Notes: generated from the sequence alone by a model not told the origin. 6,594 nucleotides of DNA from Bacteroidales bacterium (GCA_027083655.1 JALWNS010000135.1:1-6594), one strand, 5' to 3'. Counted from the stretch's first letter, positions 1 through 6,421 are shown. Numbers and translations are program-made.

Positions 1-1276
1 AAGTATCCACTGGACGGAGATCAATATTTACTATCTTGTAAACAGCAAATTTAGTCAGGTGTGAATACGTATTTTTTATAGCAGAAAACCTGTAAAGCGA
101 GTTAGGCTTAACGTAAATTTCCCTCAAAAGCACCTTGGGACGTATAACATATTTGTACTTCTTAATGAAGTAATACGGATCATTATCCCTTGAGAAATAA
201 ACATTTGTATCACAATCACTGAAAAAAGTTTCCGGATTTTGCAATGCCTCATTAGGATTGTAATCAGAAAAAACGTATACATTCCTTATCTTCATCCTTG
301 GATGTGGCACAAGTTGCCCACTTGGACTCTTCATCAACGGGATATTAACCGTAACTTTTGCTTTATAGCCACGTCCGACTGTGTCAACCGTAAAGGTTAT
401 ATAATCGCGAACAAAATAGTAATATCCATTTTCTTTAAGATAATTAACAACATTATTCCTATAATTCTGTAACAAACTAACTTGCAAAGGTATGTCCGGT
501 AATAGCTGCAGGCTTACATTGTCCTCAATTATTTTGGCTATTGAGCTATCTTCGATGTTATACACTACACTGTCTATTTTCAATTGTTTGCCAGGCTCAA
601 TACGATAGATTATCTTTATCTTTTTATCCTTGACAACCCTGTCTACCTGTATTCTAGCATCATAAAACCCATAAGCCTTGAGATAATTTTTCATATATTG
701 GGCTGACTTATCAACAAGGTACTGGTTGTAAAGAGGGGGCTTCTGGCCATTACTTTGTACAAACTCCCACCATGTAAAGATGTCCTTTCTTTTTAATTTT
801 TCAAGCTCCTCTGGTCTTCTATCCTTGCGCTGTTTCAATTTTTCTTCTGCGTCGAGATATTTCTGGTAAAAACGTTGTGCTCTTATTGTGTCCTTTTGAA
901 GCCACTGTTTGTATTGATAATAATACTTGTTTCTCTTCGCCTGTAGTTTCGCTGTCTTTGTGTCGTATTTGCGCTCTATTTTATAATTTATGTGATTCAG
1001 CTTTTGCTCCTTGCGCCTTTGCCGTTTGCTTGCCTTCGCCGGGTCCGGGATATTATACAGATAAGCATACACCGGCACACCAAAAAGCTTGTGCAAGGAA
1101 GGCTGCTGAACATACTGCTTGAGTTTACCCTCACTTACCCCTGGTGCATAACCTTTTATCTTAACCTCTACCTTGGTGACCACATACTCTCCTTCTGGTA
1201 CATACTTAGTCACACTACATGAAGAAAAGACTACCGCCAGTCCTATGAATAGGATTATGTACTTATTTGCTTTCAT
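1..1276 (-). CDS. tamL: TamL-like outer-membrane lipoprotein of the BamA/TamA (Omp85) family, 3' end beyond window
   Basis: This frame stays open from an ATG at 1276 to the left edge, giving 425 codons with no stop, so the C-terminal part is missing. Residues 1-20 form a lipoprotein signal: Lys-rich start, hydrophobic IILFIGLAVVF, then a lipobox FSSC with Cys20 as the likely lipidated residue. The next residues, SVTKYVPEGEYVVTKVEV, match the N-terminal signature of Bacteroidota TamL proteins. POTRA-like segments follow at about 188-230 (YLKAYGFYDARIQV), 232-300 (IDSVVYNIEDSS ... ENGYYYF ... FTVDT) and 328-420 (IRNVYVF ... FAVYKIVNIDL). The membrane beta-barrel expected of the family would lie outside the window. 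By family knowledge, TamL is thought to pair with the inner-membrane protein TamB in outer-membrane assembly or lipid transport. A very basic, Lys/Arg/Gln/Tyr-rich insertion spans about residues 82-165. The gene overlaps the end of tilS by 14 bp and is probably cotranscribed and translationally coupled with it. Family membership is fairly sure; the exact subfamily and the barrel are inferred. Confidence 0.8.
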   Translation of the reverse strand, partial: MKANKYIILFIGLAVVFSSCSVTKYVPEGEYVVTKVEVKIKGYAPGVSEGKLKQYVQQPSLHKLFGVPVYAYLYNIPDPAKASKRQRRKEQKLNHINYKIERKYDTKTAKLQAKRNKYYYQYKQWLQKDTIRAQRFYQKYLDAEEKLKQRKDRRPEELEKLKRKDIFTWWEFVQSNGQKPPLYNQYLVDKSAQYMKNYLKAYGFYDARIQVDRVVKDKKIKIIYRIEPGKQLKIDSVVYNIEDSSIAKIIEDNVSLQLLPDIPLQVSLLQNYRNNVVNYLKENGYYYFVRDYITFTVDTVGRGYKAKVTVNIPLMKSPSGQLVPHPRMKIRNVYVFSDYNPNEALQNPETFFSDCDTNVYFSRDNDPYYFIKKYKYVIRPKVLLREIYVKPNSLYRFSAIKNTYSHLTKFAVYKIVNIDLRPVDT

Positions 1277-2600
1277 CTAATGTAAGTTTTAGTACTCTCT
1301 TGGTTTCTTTCGTTACTTTGAACCTGTCATCTATCCGCATACCTACAACCCATGCTATAGCGCCTCCAGACTCCAGTATCCAAACCCGTTTTTTATCCAC
1401 AAGGGGTATTTTCTGATCAACAAAAAAATCACTTAACTTTTTCCGCCCCCCAAGACCCAGGGGATAGAAATAATCGCCTTCGTGCCAATGCCTCAATATT
1501 AACGGAAAACTTAGTTTGTCCAAATCCAAGGCCGCCTCATTACTCCCTAAGCCCTTCCAGCCCACCTTGGACACATCCCTGACATCCAAACGCAAAACCT
1601 TATCTCCAAGCTTTACTGCCCTGTCGTCCTCGGTTATTAATATCTGATCCCCTTGTTGCGTGTATTTCTGCCTTGTAATAATAATCTGCCCTCGATCATT
1701 TAGCACTACCCAATCACCTGTTTCTATAAACTTGCCGGGCTGGGATGAAATTATATCCCCTACCTGATCTATTATCCCTGGTGCCAGACCCAGTGAAGCT
1801 AAATATTCGTACAGAACCAGGTCCTTATGCTCACATTCTTGGAGTTTTTGTTTGTTAATAATTATATCATCCCCGCTGCGTTCTGTAATCTGATCAATAC
1901 ACGCATTAATATAGTCTTTTACTACGGCATAAACCTGTGATAAATTTCTCGATGCCCGAAGCACATTCTCTTTAAAGGCAGGATTAAGTTTTTTCATCTC
2001 AGGAATAATCACATGCCTGATACGATTGCGTGTTATGGTTATATCATCGTTAGTATGGTCTATCCGGTAGGACAATTGTCTATCTTCACAGTAACGCAGT
2101 ATCTCGTCCTTGAAAGCAAATAGCAATGGCCGTATAATCTTTCCACGCTTAAGTGGTATGCCTAATAAACCCCTGATGCCTGTGCCACGGGCTAGATTAT
2201 GCAAAATAGTCTCTACATTATCATCGGCATTATGAGCCGTGGCTATCAGGTCAAAACCCCTCTCCCTGCTCAATGTCTCAAACCAATCATATCTCAACTT
2301 TCTGGCTGCTTCCTCTACTGACAAACCACTGTCCCGTGCATAAGCTTTAGTATCAAAATCAATTGTAAAAAATTCCACACCCAACCTTTGTGCAAAATCC
2401 CTGCTAAAAACCTGATCTTCATCTGCGTCCTTACCCCTTAAATGAAAATTCACATGAGCCAGTGCAAACTCTGTCCCTGTCCTGTGAAGCAAATCTGCCA
2501 ATGCCACAGAATCTGGGCCCCCACTAAAAGCCAACAAAATCCTGTCATGATCCGCAAAAAGCTTATTTTCCTGCACAAATTTCTTAAACCTGTCGATCAT
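1263..2600 (-). CDS. tilS: tRNA(Ile)-lysidine synthetase TilS
   Basis: TilS attaches lysine to C34 of the CAU-anticodon tRNA(Ile), using ATP, so that this tRNA reads AUA as isoleucine instead of AUG as methionine. It is cytosolic and essential in most bacteria. The 445-residue product has the family's full length. The N-terminal PP-loop ATPase has SGGPDS at residues 26-31, and the second signature HNADDNVET at 123-131 is followed by RGTGIRGLLGIP (138-149). RPLL (157-160) and NRIRHVIIP (192-200) are further TilS blocks. The C-terminal TilS_C domain is clear: RHWHEGDYFYPLG (370-382), GRKKLSDFFVDQKIP (385-399) and WVVGMRIDDRFKVT (418-430), which help bind the tRNA. The ATG at 2600 gives the expected distance to SGGPDS. 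There is no Shine-Dalgarno sequence before it, as is common in Bacteroidota. It is the first gene of an operon with the overlapping tamL-like gene. No catalytic motif appears to be missing. Confidence 0.97.
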   Translation of the reverse strand: MIDRFKKFVQENKLFADHDRILLAFSGGPDSVALADLLHRTGTEFALAHVNFHLRGKDADEDQVFSRDFAQRLGVEFFTIDFDTKAYARDSGLSVEEAARKLRYDWFETLSRERGFDLIATAHNADDNVETILHNLARGTGIRGLLGIPLKRGKIIRPLLFAFKDEILRYCEDRQLSYRIDHTNDDITITRNRIRHVIIPEMKKLNPAFKENVLRASRNLSQVYAVVKDYINACIDQITERSGDDIIINKQKLQECEHKDLVLYEYLASLGLAPGIIDQVGDIISSQPGKFIETGDWVVLNDRGQIIITRQKYTQQGDQILITEDDRAVKLGDKVLRLDVRDVSKVGWKGLGSNEAALDLDKLSFPLILRHWHEGDYFYPLGLGGRKKLSDFFVDQKIPLVDKKRVWILESGGAIAWVVGMRIDDRFKVTKETKRVLKLTLDESK

Positions 2601-2620
2601 TGCTTGTTTTTTAATCTAAA

Positions 2621-2628
2621 CAAATATA
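2621..2628 (-). promoter_or_regulatory. Probable -7 box of the tilS promoter
   Basis: On the minus strand the bases read TATATTTG, an exact match to the Bacteroidota -7 consensus TAnnTTTG, 20 bases before the tilS start codon. This would give a very short leader of about 13-15 bases. No clear TTTG -33 box lies 19-21 bases upstream; the best candidates are TTAG or TTTA within the tandem repeat at 2642-2659. The call rests on the -7 match and its position. Confidence 0.5.
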
Positions 2629-2641
2629 CACAATGACATGC

Positions 2642-2659
2642 AAAAACACTAAAAACACT
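2642..2659. repeat. Tandem direct repeat, two copies of AAAAACACT, in the divergent promoter region
   Basis: Two exact 9-base copies lie head to tail at 2642-2650 and 2651-2659, between the divergent starts of tilS and the SIMPL-domain gene. On the minus strand they read AGTGTTTTT and cover the place where a -33 element for tilS would sit. Chance repetition in A-rich DNA is possible. A binding site is only a guess. Confidence 0.45.
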
Positions 2660-2670
2660 TAAATCGCATA

Positions 2671-2688
2671 CTTAATCAAAAAATTAAG
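2671..2688. repeat. Short inverted repeat CTTAAT/ATTAAG in the divergent intergenic region
   Basis: A perfect 6-base inverted repeat (2671-2676 and 2683-2688) flanks a 6-base A-rich spacer, about midway between the tilS and SIMPL-domain gene starts. Its position would suit an operator or a weak hairpin. It is AT-rich and short, so chance is a serious alternative. Confidence 0.25.
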
Positions 2689-2708
2689 CACTTGCCCAGG
2701 ACATTATG

Positions 2709-2716
2709 TATATTTC
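2709..2716 (+). promoter_or_regulatory. Possible -7 box for the SIMPL-domain gene
   Basis: TATATTTC matches the TAnnTTTG consensus except for the last base and ends 23 bases before the start codon at 2740, which would give a leader of about 17 bases. A TTG at 2692-2694 lies upstream with a spacer of only 14 bases, shorter than the usual 19-21, so the -33 element is not convincing. Confidence 0.3.
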
Positions 2717-2739
2717 AGTAAAACCGAAAGCATTGCGTT

Positions 2740-3468
2740 ATGAAAAATTATACCTGGTCAATAGTCATAGGCCTTTCGTTTATCATTGGAGTTTATATTG
2801 CATCCAATGCCTTTATTCACCGCCACAAAGACACTGAGACAATTCACGTCAAGGGTTTAAGCCAGAGAAATTTCACATCTGACTTGATCGTATGGGAAGC
2901 AAGCTTTACCCGCAGTGCGCCCACACTTAAGCTTTGCTACAAACAGATAGCCCACGACAGGGATATTGTCCGGCAATACCTGTTAGCCAATGGCGTAAAA
3001 GAGGATGAAATCGCTTTCATGGCTGTGGAAGCTCGGGAAAAATACCGTACTTATTACGACGAAAATGACAATTACCATCAAGAATTCGTTGGATACATAC
3101 TCACACAGAGATTTAAAATTCAATCAAAGGACGTGGAAAAAGTAGAAAACATATCTCGCAAAATAAGTGAGCTCATTGACAAGGGCATATATTTATCTTC
3201 CGAAAGGCCTAAATATTTCTATACCAAGCTTGATGAGCTAAAGATACAAATGATTGCCGAGGCAACTGAGAATGCCCGCCTCAGAGCCGAACAAATCGCA
3301 GAAAAATCAGGCGCACATCTGGGCAAGCTAAAAAGTGCATATCTAGGTGTGTTTCAGATCACAGGACAATATAGCAACGAGAGTTATACATGGGGCGGAG
3401 TTTTTAACACCTCGTCTAAAGAAAAAACTGCATCCGTTACAATTACTGCAGACTTTATGATCAGGTAA
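2740..3468 (+). CDS. SIMPL-domain (DUF541) protein with N-terminal membrane anchor
   Basis: The 242-residue product starts with one hydrophobic helix (about residues 6-26, WSIVIGLSFIIGVYIASNAF) followed by basic residues (HRHK, 27-30). This suggests a membrane anchor or an uncleaved signal, with the rest in the periplasm. The remainder fits the SIMPL/DUF541 fold: a beta strand with a VKGLSQRNF start (37-45), VWEASFTRSAPTLKLCYKQI (51-70), the helix and turn YLLANGVKEDEI (80-91), GYILTQRFKIQSKDVEKV (118-135), a late helix rich in Ala (IAEATENARLRAEQIAEKSGAHLGK, 172-196) and a closing strand ASVTITADFMIR (231-242). Relatives include YggE of Escherichia coli, linked to oxidative stress, and the Brucella periplasmic antigen BP26; the molecular role of bacterial SIMPL proteins is not settled. 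It stands alone: divergent from tilS and convergent with ygeW. The start has no strong ribosome binding site. The fold call is confident; the function is unknown. Confidence 0.85.
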   Translation: MKNYTWSIVIGLSFIIGVYIASNAFIHRHKDTETIHVKGLSQRNFTSDLIVWEASFTRSAPTLKLCYKQIAHDRDIVRQYLLANGVKEDEIAFMAVEAREKYRTYYDENDNYHQEFVGYILTQRFKIQSKDVEKVENISRKISELIDKGIYLSSERPKYFYTKLDELKIQMIAEATENARLRAEQIAEKSGAHLGKLKSAYLGVFQITGQYSNESYTWGGVFNTSSKEKTASVTITADFMIR

Positions 3469-3542
3469 ACAGTCCAGACTAACTTGCAAATTTCATATCT
3501 ATCATACCCCTTGCACTGGTCTAACTGCTACAATCAATATTA

Positions 3543-3572
3543 AAGAAGGAGGGCGCTTGCACCCTCCTTCTT
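3543..3572. terminator. GC-rich hairpin between convergent genes, probable bidirectional terminator
   Basis: A perfect 11-bp stem (AAGAAGGAGGG with CCCTCCTTCTT) closes an 8-base loop, 74 bases after the SIMPL-domain stop. The outer part of the stem supplies T-rich 3' sides on both strands, but no long T run follows in either direction; the minus strand continues TAATATT. Its place between two converging genes fits a shared terminator. Confidence 0.65.
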
Positions 3573-3584
3573 AACATAATGAAC

Positions 3585-3608
3585 GAATTATAGCTCCGGC
3601 TATAATTC
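3585..3608. terminator. Second hairpin between convergent genes, likely 3'-end structure of the ygeYW transcript
   Basis: GAATTATAGC pairs perfectly with GCTATAATTC (10 bp) around the tetraloop TCCG, only 12 bases from the first hairpin and 43 bases past the ygeW stop. There is no T tract next to it, so it may stabilise an RNA 3' end or help the first hairpin rather than terminate by itself. The rest of the spacer (3469-3651) shows no gene or other signal. Confidence 0.45.
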
Positions 3609-3651
3609 AATCATGTATCCCGCCATGAATACAATTACTCAAACACATTGC

Positions 3652-4854
3652 TTAAATAATCACACGCTTTTGTCCACGTGCATATAGCTGCTCAAGCACA
3701 GCCACGGGATCCTTGAATTTACTAGTCAATATCATTGCTGCAATAATATATGGCTTATAACTAGCCTCTTTGTATGTCTCAATACGATAACGTTCGAAAA
3801 CATCTGCGTCCACCTCGCCATGTTCGCACGACACGCCTGTTATATCCGCAGGCAAGCAATGCATATACAGTCCCTGGCCATCACGTGTAAGCTTCATCAG
3901 TTGCTCTGTGGTTGTCCAGTCCTTATGCTTAGCATTCTCTGCCAGGGCTTGCTGCTCGAGGTCATCGAGGGCTTTGACATTACCCTCTTTCAAAAGTTTT
4001 GTGCGCTCTACCATGATGCTATATGGAGCCCAGCTCTTTGGATATACTATGTCTGCATCTTTGAACGCCTCGTCCATCGAATGGGTTATTTCAAACTTAG
4101 CGCCTGTCTGCTGTGCGTTTAGTTTAGCAAGCTCCACAATATCTGGTTCCAGGTCATAACCTTCGGGATAAGCCAGGGTCACATCCATTCCAAATCGTGT
4201 CATCAGTGCAATAATACCCTGTGGTACAGACAATGGCTTTGCATAACTTGGAGAATAAGCCCAGCTCATTACCAGCTTCTTACCCTTGAGCTTGTCAAAT
4301 CCTCCAAAATAATTAACCAGATGCTGAAGGTCTGCCATTGCCTGTGTAGGATGGTCTAGATCGCATTGCAGGTTAACCAGGCGTGGCCGCTGGGGTAATA
4401 CTCCTTTTGCATAACCTTCGTCAAGGGCATGAGCAACCTCAAGCATATATTGGTGTCCATAGCCAAGAAACATATCATCTCTTATACCTATTACCTCTGT
4501 CATGAACGAAATCATATTCATTGTCTCGCGGACAGTCTCGCCATGTGCTACCTGTGTCTTTTTCTCATCAAAATCGACGACCTGGAGGCCTAACATATCA
4601 GATGCAGAGGTGAAAGAAAAACGGGTACGTGTAGATTTGTCACGGAAAATAGAAATAGCCAAACCCGAATCAAATAACCGTGGAGAAATATTGTTTTCCC
4701 TCAGAAAACGCAGAATCTGTGATACTTGAATAACAGTCTTCAGATCGTCAATGCTTTTGTCCCATGTAAGCAAAAAATCTTTATCAGTTAGATTTTCATG
4801 CTTGTACTTAAGAAGGTCAGCTAGCAATTCATGAAATTTGTTAACATCAACCAT
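3652..4854 (-). CDS. ygeW: Knotted carbamoyltransferase of the YgeW family
   Basis: The product is a 400-residue transcarbamylase that aligns over its whole length with Escherichia coli YgeW (about 396 residues, from memory). The carbamoyl-phosphate binding motif is STRTR at 74-78, followed by the family blocks AHGETVRET (103-111), GIRDDMFLG (123-131), NLQCDLDHPTQAMADL (161-176), AYSPSYAKPLSVPQGI (199-214), YPKSWAPYSIM (271-281) and HCLPADITGVSCEHGEV (332-348), the last holding the HCLP motif. YgeW differs from ornithine and aspartate transcarbamylases in its knotted fold. It was proposed to act catabolically on a ureido compound such as 2,3-ureidopropionate, yielding carbamoyl phosphate that can be used to make ATP. 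The enzyme is cytosolic and probably trimeric, as is usual for the superfamily. It is the second gene of an operon, starting 12 bases after the ygeY stop, with a weak TAGG just before the ATG. No active-site residue appears to be lost. The family is very sure; the substrate in this organism is inferred. Confidence 0.96.
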   Translation of the reverse strand: MVDVNKFHELLADLLKYKHENLTDKDFLLTWDKSIDDLKTVIQVSQILRFLRENNISPRLFDSGLAISIFRDKSTRTRFSFTSASDMLGLQVVDFDEKKTQVAHGETVRETMNMISFMTEVIGIRDDMFLGYGHQYMLEVAHALDEGYAKGVLPQRPRLVNLQCDLDHPTQAMADLQHLVNYFGGFDKLKGKKLVMSWAYSPSYAKPLSVPQGIIALMTRFGMDVTLAYPEGYDLEPDIVELAKLNAQQTGAKFEITHSMDEAFKDADIVYPKSWAPYSIMVERTKLLKEGNVKALDDLEQQALAENAKHKDWTTTEQLMKLTRDGQGLYMHCLPADITGVSCEHGEVDADVFERYRIETYKEASYKPYIIAAMILTSKFKDPVAVLEQLYARGQKRVII

Positions 4855-4866
4855 AGCCTATTTATT

Positions 4867-6066
4867 TTATAGATTTACACTAAAAGCATAGAGTGCATAA
4901 AAAGCAGAAGCTTTGACCAGATGATCGACAGGCACTTTCTCATTTGGTGCATGTGCAAGCACCTCATTACCAGGACCAAATCCAATGATTGGTATACCAT
5001 GAATACCATTTATCACAACACCATTGGTTGAAAAAGTCCATTTGTCAATCACAGGCTCTTTACCGAACAAATCTATAAAAACTTTTCTACCTGTCTGAAT
5101 AACATTGTGGTTTTCGTCAATTTTCCATGTTGGGTAATATTTCTCCATGCCGTATTCCAGTCCAGTCCATGCTTTACCATTGTAGTAAGGTATTTTAATT
5201 TCTGCCTCAATTCCCAGTTTGTCTAGAATTTCCTGTAGCTCAGCTATAACAGTCTCTTTGGTCTCACCCCATGTCAAACGTCTATCTAGATAAAGATGTG
5301 CATAATCTGCGACAGAGCAAAGTGAAGGGGCATCAGACTTAAACTCACTAACAGTCACGCTACCTTTACCAAGAAAAGCATCTGTTCTGATGCGTTCATT
5401 AAGCTTTTCAATTTCCAGGGCAACACGGGAGGCCTTGTAAATAGCATTATCTCCGCGTTCTGGAGCTGAACCATGAGCCGAAACACCATGAAAAATAATC
5501 ATCAACTCCATTCGTCCGCGATGGCCACGGTATATATTAAGGTTGGTAGGCTCTGTAATAATAACAGCATCTGGCTTGATTTTATCTTCTTCGATAATAT
5601 ATTTCCAGCACAGTCCATCAGAATCTTCCTCCATAACTGTACAGGTGAAATACACGGTCATATCTCTATCGTATCCAAGCTCTTTCATAATCCTTCCTGC
5701 TGTAATAAAAGAAGCGGCGCCGCCTTCCTGGTCCACTGTGCCACGTCCATGTACATAACCATCTCTTATTTCTCCAGACAATGGGTCAAAATCCCAATTA
5801 TCCAGATTACCCAGATCCACGGTATCTATATGTGCATCAATGGCCAAAATTTTAGGTCCATTACCTATCCGACCAATAAGATTGCCAAGCGGATCGATAA
5901 AAACTTCATCAAATCCGGCCTCTTCCATTTGTCTTTTAAGGACCTTTTGCACACCTTCTTCTTGTCCACTCAGGGACTTTATTTTCACTATTTCAGACAA
6001 ATTCTCTGCAGTGTAGTGTGCATACTTTTGCGCTAAAGAATTAATCTGTTTAACTAAATCACCCAT
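4867..6066 (-). CDS. ygeY: YgeY family M20 metallohydrolase (selenium metabolism-linked)
   Basis: A 399-residue M20 family zinc-dependent amidohydrolase that matches Escherichia coli YgeY along its length. Metal and catalytic residues are all visible: H79 and D81 in DAHIDTV, bridging D112 in GRGTVDQEGG, general base E146 and ligand E147 in MEEDSDG, E172 in TEPTN, and H372 in AHAPNE. SAHGSAPERGDNAI (196-209) lies in the dimerisation domain, and KWTFSTNGV (342-350) and GFGPG (362-366) are YgeY blocks. The true substrate is not established. By context with YgeW and, elsewhere, 2,3-diaminopropionate ammonia-lyase, it probably cleaves an amide or ureido intermediate of purine or diaminopropionate breakdown. 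I chose the ATG at 6066. A longer frame begins at 6126, but its 20 extra residues are encoded by the HU terminator hairpin and its T tract. A purine-rich AGAAG lies 12 bases before the chosen ATG. It is the first gene of an operon with ygeW. Confidence 0.95.
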   Translation of the reverse strand: MGDLVKQINSLAQKYAHYTAENLSEIVKIKSLSGQEEGVQKVLKRQMEEAGFDEVFIDPLGNLIGRIGNGPKILAIDAHIDTVDLGNLDNWDFDPLSGEIRDGYVHGRGTVDQEGGAASFITAGRIMKELGYDRDMTVYFTCTVMEEDSDGLCWKYIIEEDKIKPDAVIITEPTNLNIYRGHRGRMELMIIFHGVSAHGSAPERGDNAIYKASRVALEIEKLNERIRTDAFLGKGSVTVSEFKSDAPSLCSVADYAHLYLDRRLTWGETKETVIAELQEILDKLGIEAEIKIPYYNGKAWTGLEYGMEKYYPTWKIDENHNVIQTGRKVFIDLFGKEPVIDKWTFSTNGVVINGIHGIPIIGFGPGNEVLAHAPNEKVPVDHLVKASAFYALYAFSVNL

Positions 6067-6084
6067 GGCAAATATTTTTCTTCT

Positions 6085-6121
6085 AAAAATAAAAAAACGG
6101 AGCCTGAGTGGGCTCCGTTTT
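6085..6121 (-). terminator. Intrinsic terminator of the HU gene
   Basis: On the minus strand an 11-bp stem, AAAACGGAGCC with GGCTCCGTTTT (6094-6104 and 6111-6121), closes a 6-base loop and is followed by a T-rich run (TTTATTTTT after the stem). It sits 24 bases after the HU stop. This is the strongest Rho-independent terminator in the window, and it lies between HU and ygeY. Only 18 bases separate the end of its T tract from the ygeY start. Confidence 0.92.
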
Positions 6122-6145
6122 AACAAAAATTAAATAAAAAAAAGC

Positions 6146-6421
6146 TTACTTAGCAACTTTGTCTGACAAGTTAGAGCCTGCAACAAATTTAACAACTTTC
6201 TTAGCTGGAATAGTGATAACTTCTTTAGTGCGAGGATTACGTCCTTTACGAGCCTGACGCATAGCTACTTTCCATGTACCAAAACCAACGAGAGAAACAC
6301 GTTCGCCCTTTGCCAGAGCTTCTGAAACAGCATCCATGAAGGCGTCCAAAGCCTTCTTTGCACTAGCTTTTGACATGCCAGCTTTGCTAGCAATAGCTGA
6401 AATCAATTCTGCTTTGTTCAT
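6146..6421 (-). CDS. HU family DNA-binding protein
   Basis: A 91-residue histone-like protein of the usual HU size. It folds as a dimer, bends DNA and organises the nucleoid. The sequence shows the two N-terminal helices (MNKAELISAIASKAGMSKASAKKALDAF, roughly the first 28 residues), the turn VGFGTWKVAMRQARKGRNPRTKE (45-67) with the arm motif GRNPRT at 60-65, in which P63 is the residue that intercalates into DNA, and ITIPAKKVVKFVAGSNLSDKV (69-89). The sequence-neutral HU subgroup fits better than IHF, although the two are close. It is monocistronic by structure, with its own consensus promoter upstream and a strong terminator downstream. The ATG at 6421 is preceded by an A/T-rich leader without Shine-Dalgarno bases. 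All four isoleucines use ATT or ATC, consistent with a highly expressed gene. Confidence 0.97.
   Translation of the reverse strand: MNKAELISAIASKAGMSKASAKKALDAFMDAVSEALAKGERVSLVGFGTWKVAMRQARKGRNPRTKEVITIPAKKVVKFVAGSNLSDKVAK

Noticed and set aside
239..472. Plus-strand frames at 239-472, 877-1122 and 992-1222
   Set aside because: They lie opposite the long minus-strand TamL-like frame, have no recognisable domain, and have Cys- or Ile-rich compositions typical of antisense shadows.
2642..2688. CRISPR array or origin-like iterons
   Set aside because: There are only two 9-base copies with no spacers and no dnaA box or replication gene nearby.
3820..4159. Plus-strand frames opposite ygeW
   Set aside because: They overlap conserved YgeW motifs on the other strand and translate to Cys/Ser/Leu-rich sequence without homology signs.
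3652..4854. Ornithine, acetylornithine or succinylornithine transcarbamylase as the identity of this gene
   Set aside because: Bacteroidota do have succinylornithine transcarbamylase, but full-length blocks such as YPKSWAPYSIM and HCLPADITGVSCEHGEV, together with the ygeY neighbour, fit YgeW better.
5473..6036. 187-codon plus-strand frame opposite ygeY
   Set aside because: It is the longest shadow in the window, but it is fully antisense to a well-conserved enzyme, contains no known motif and has no promoter or ribosome binding site.
4867..6066. ArgE or DapE deacylase as the identity of the M20 hydrolase
   Set aside because: The M20 core is shared, but WTFSTNGV, LTWGET, SAHGSAPERGDNAI and the pairing with ygeW point to YgeY.
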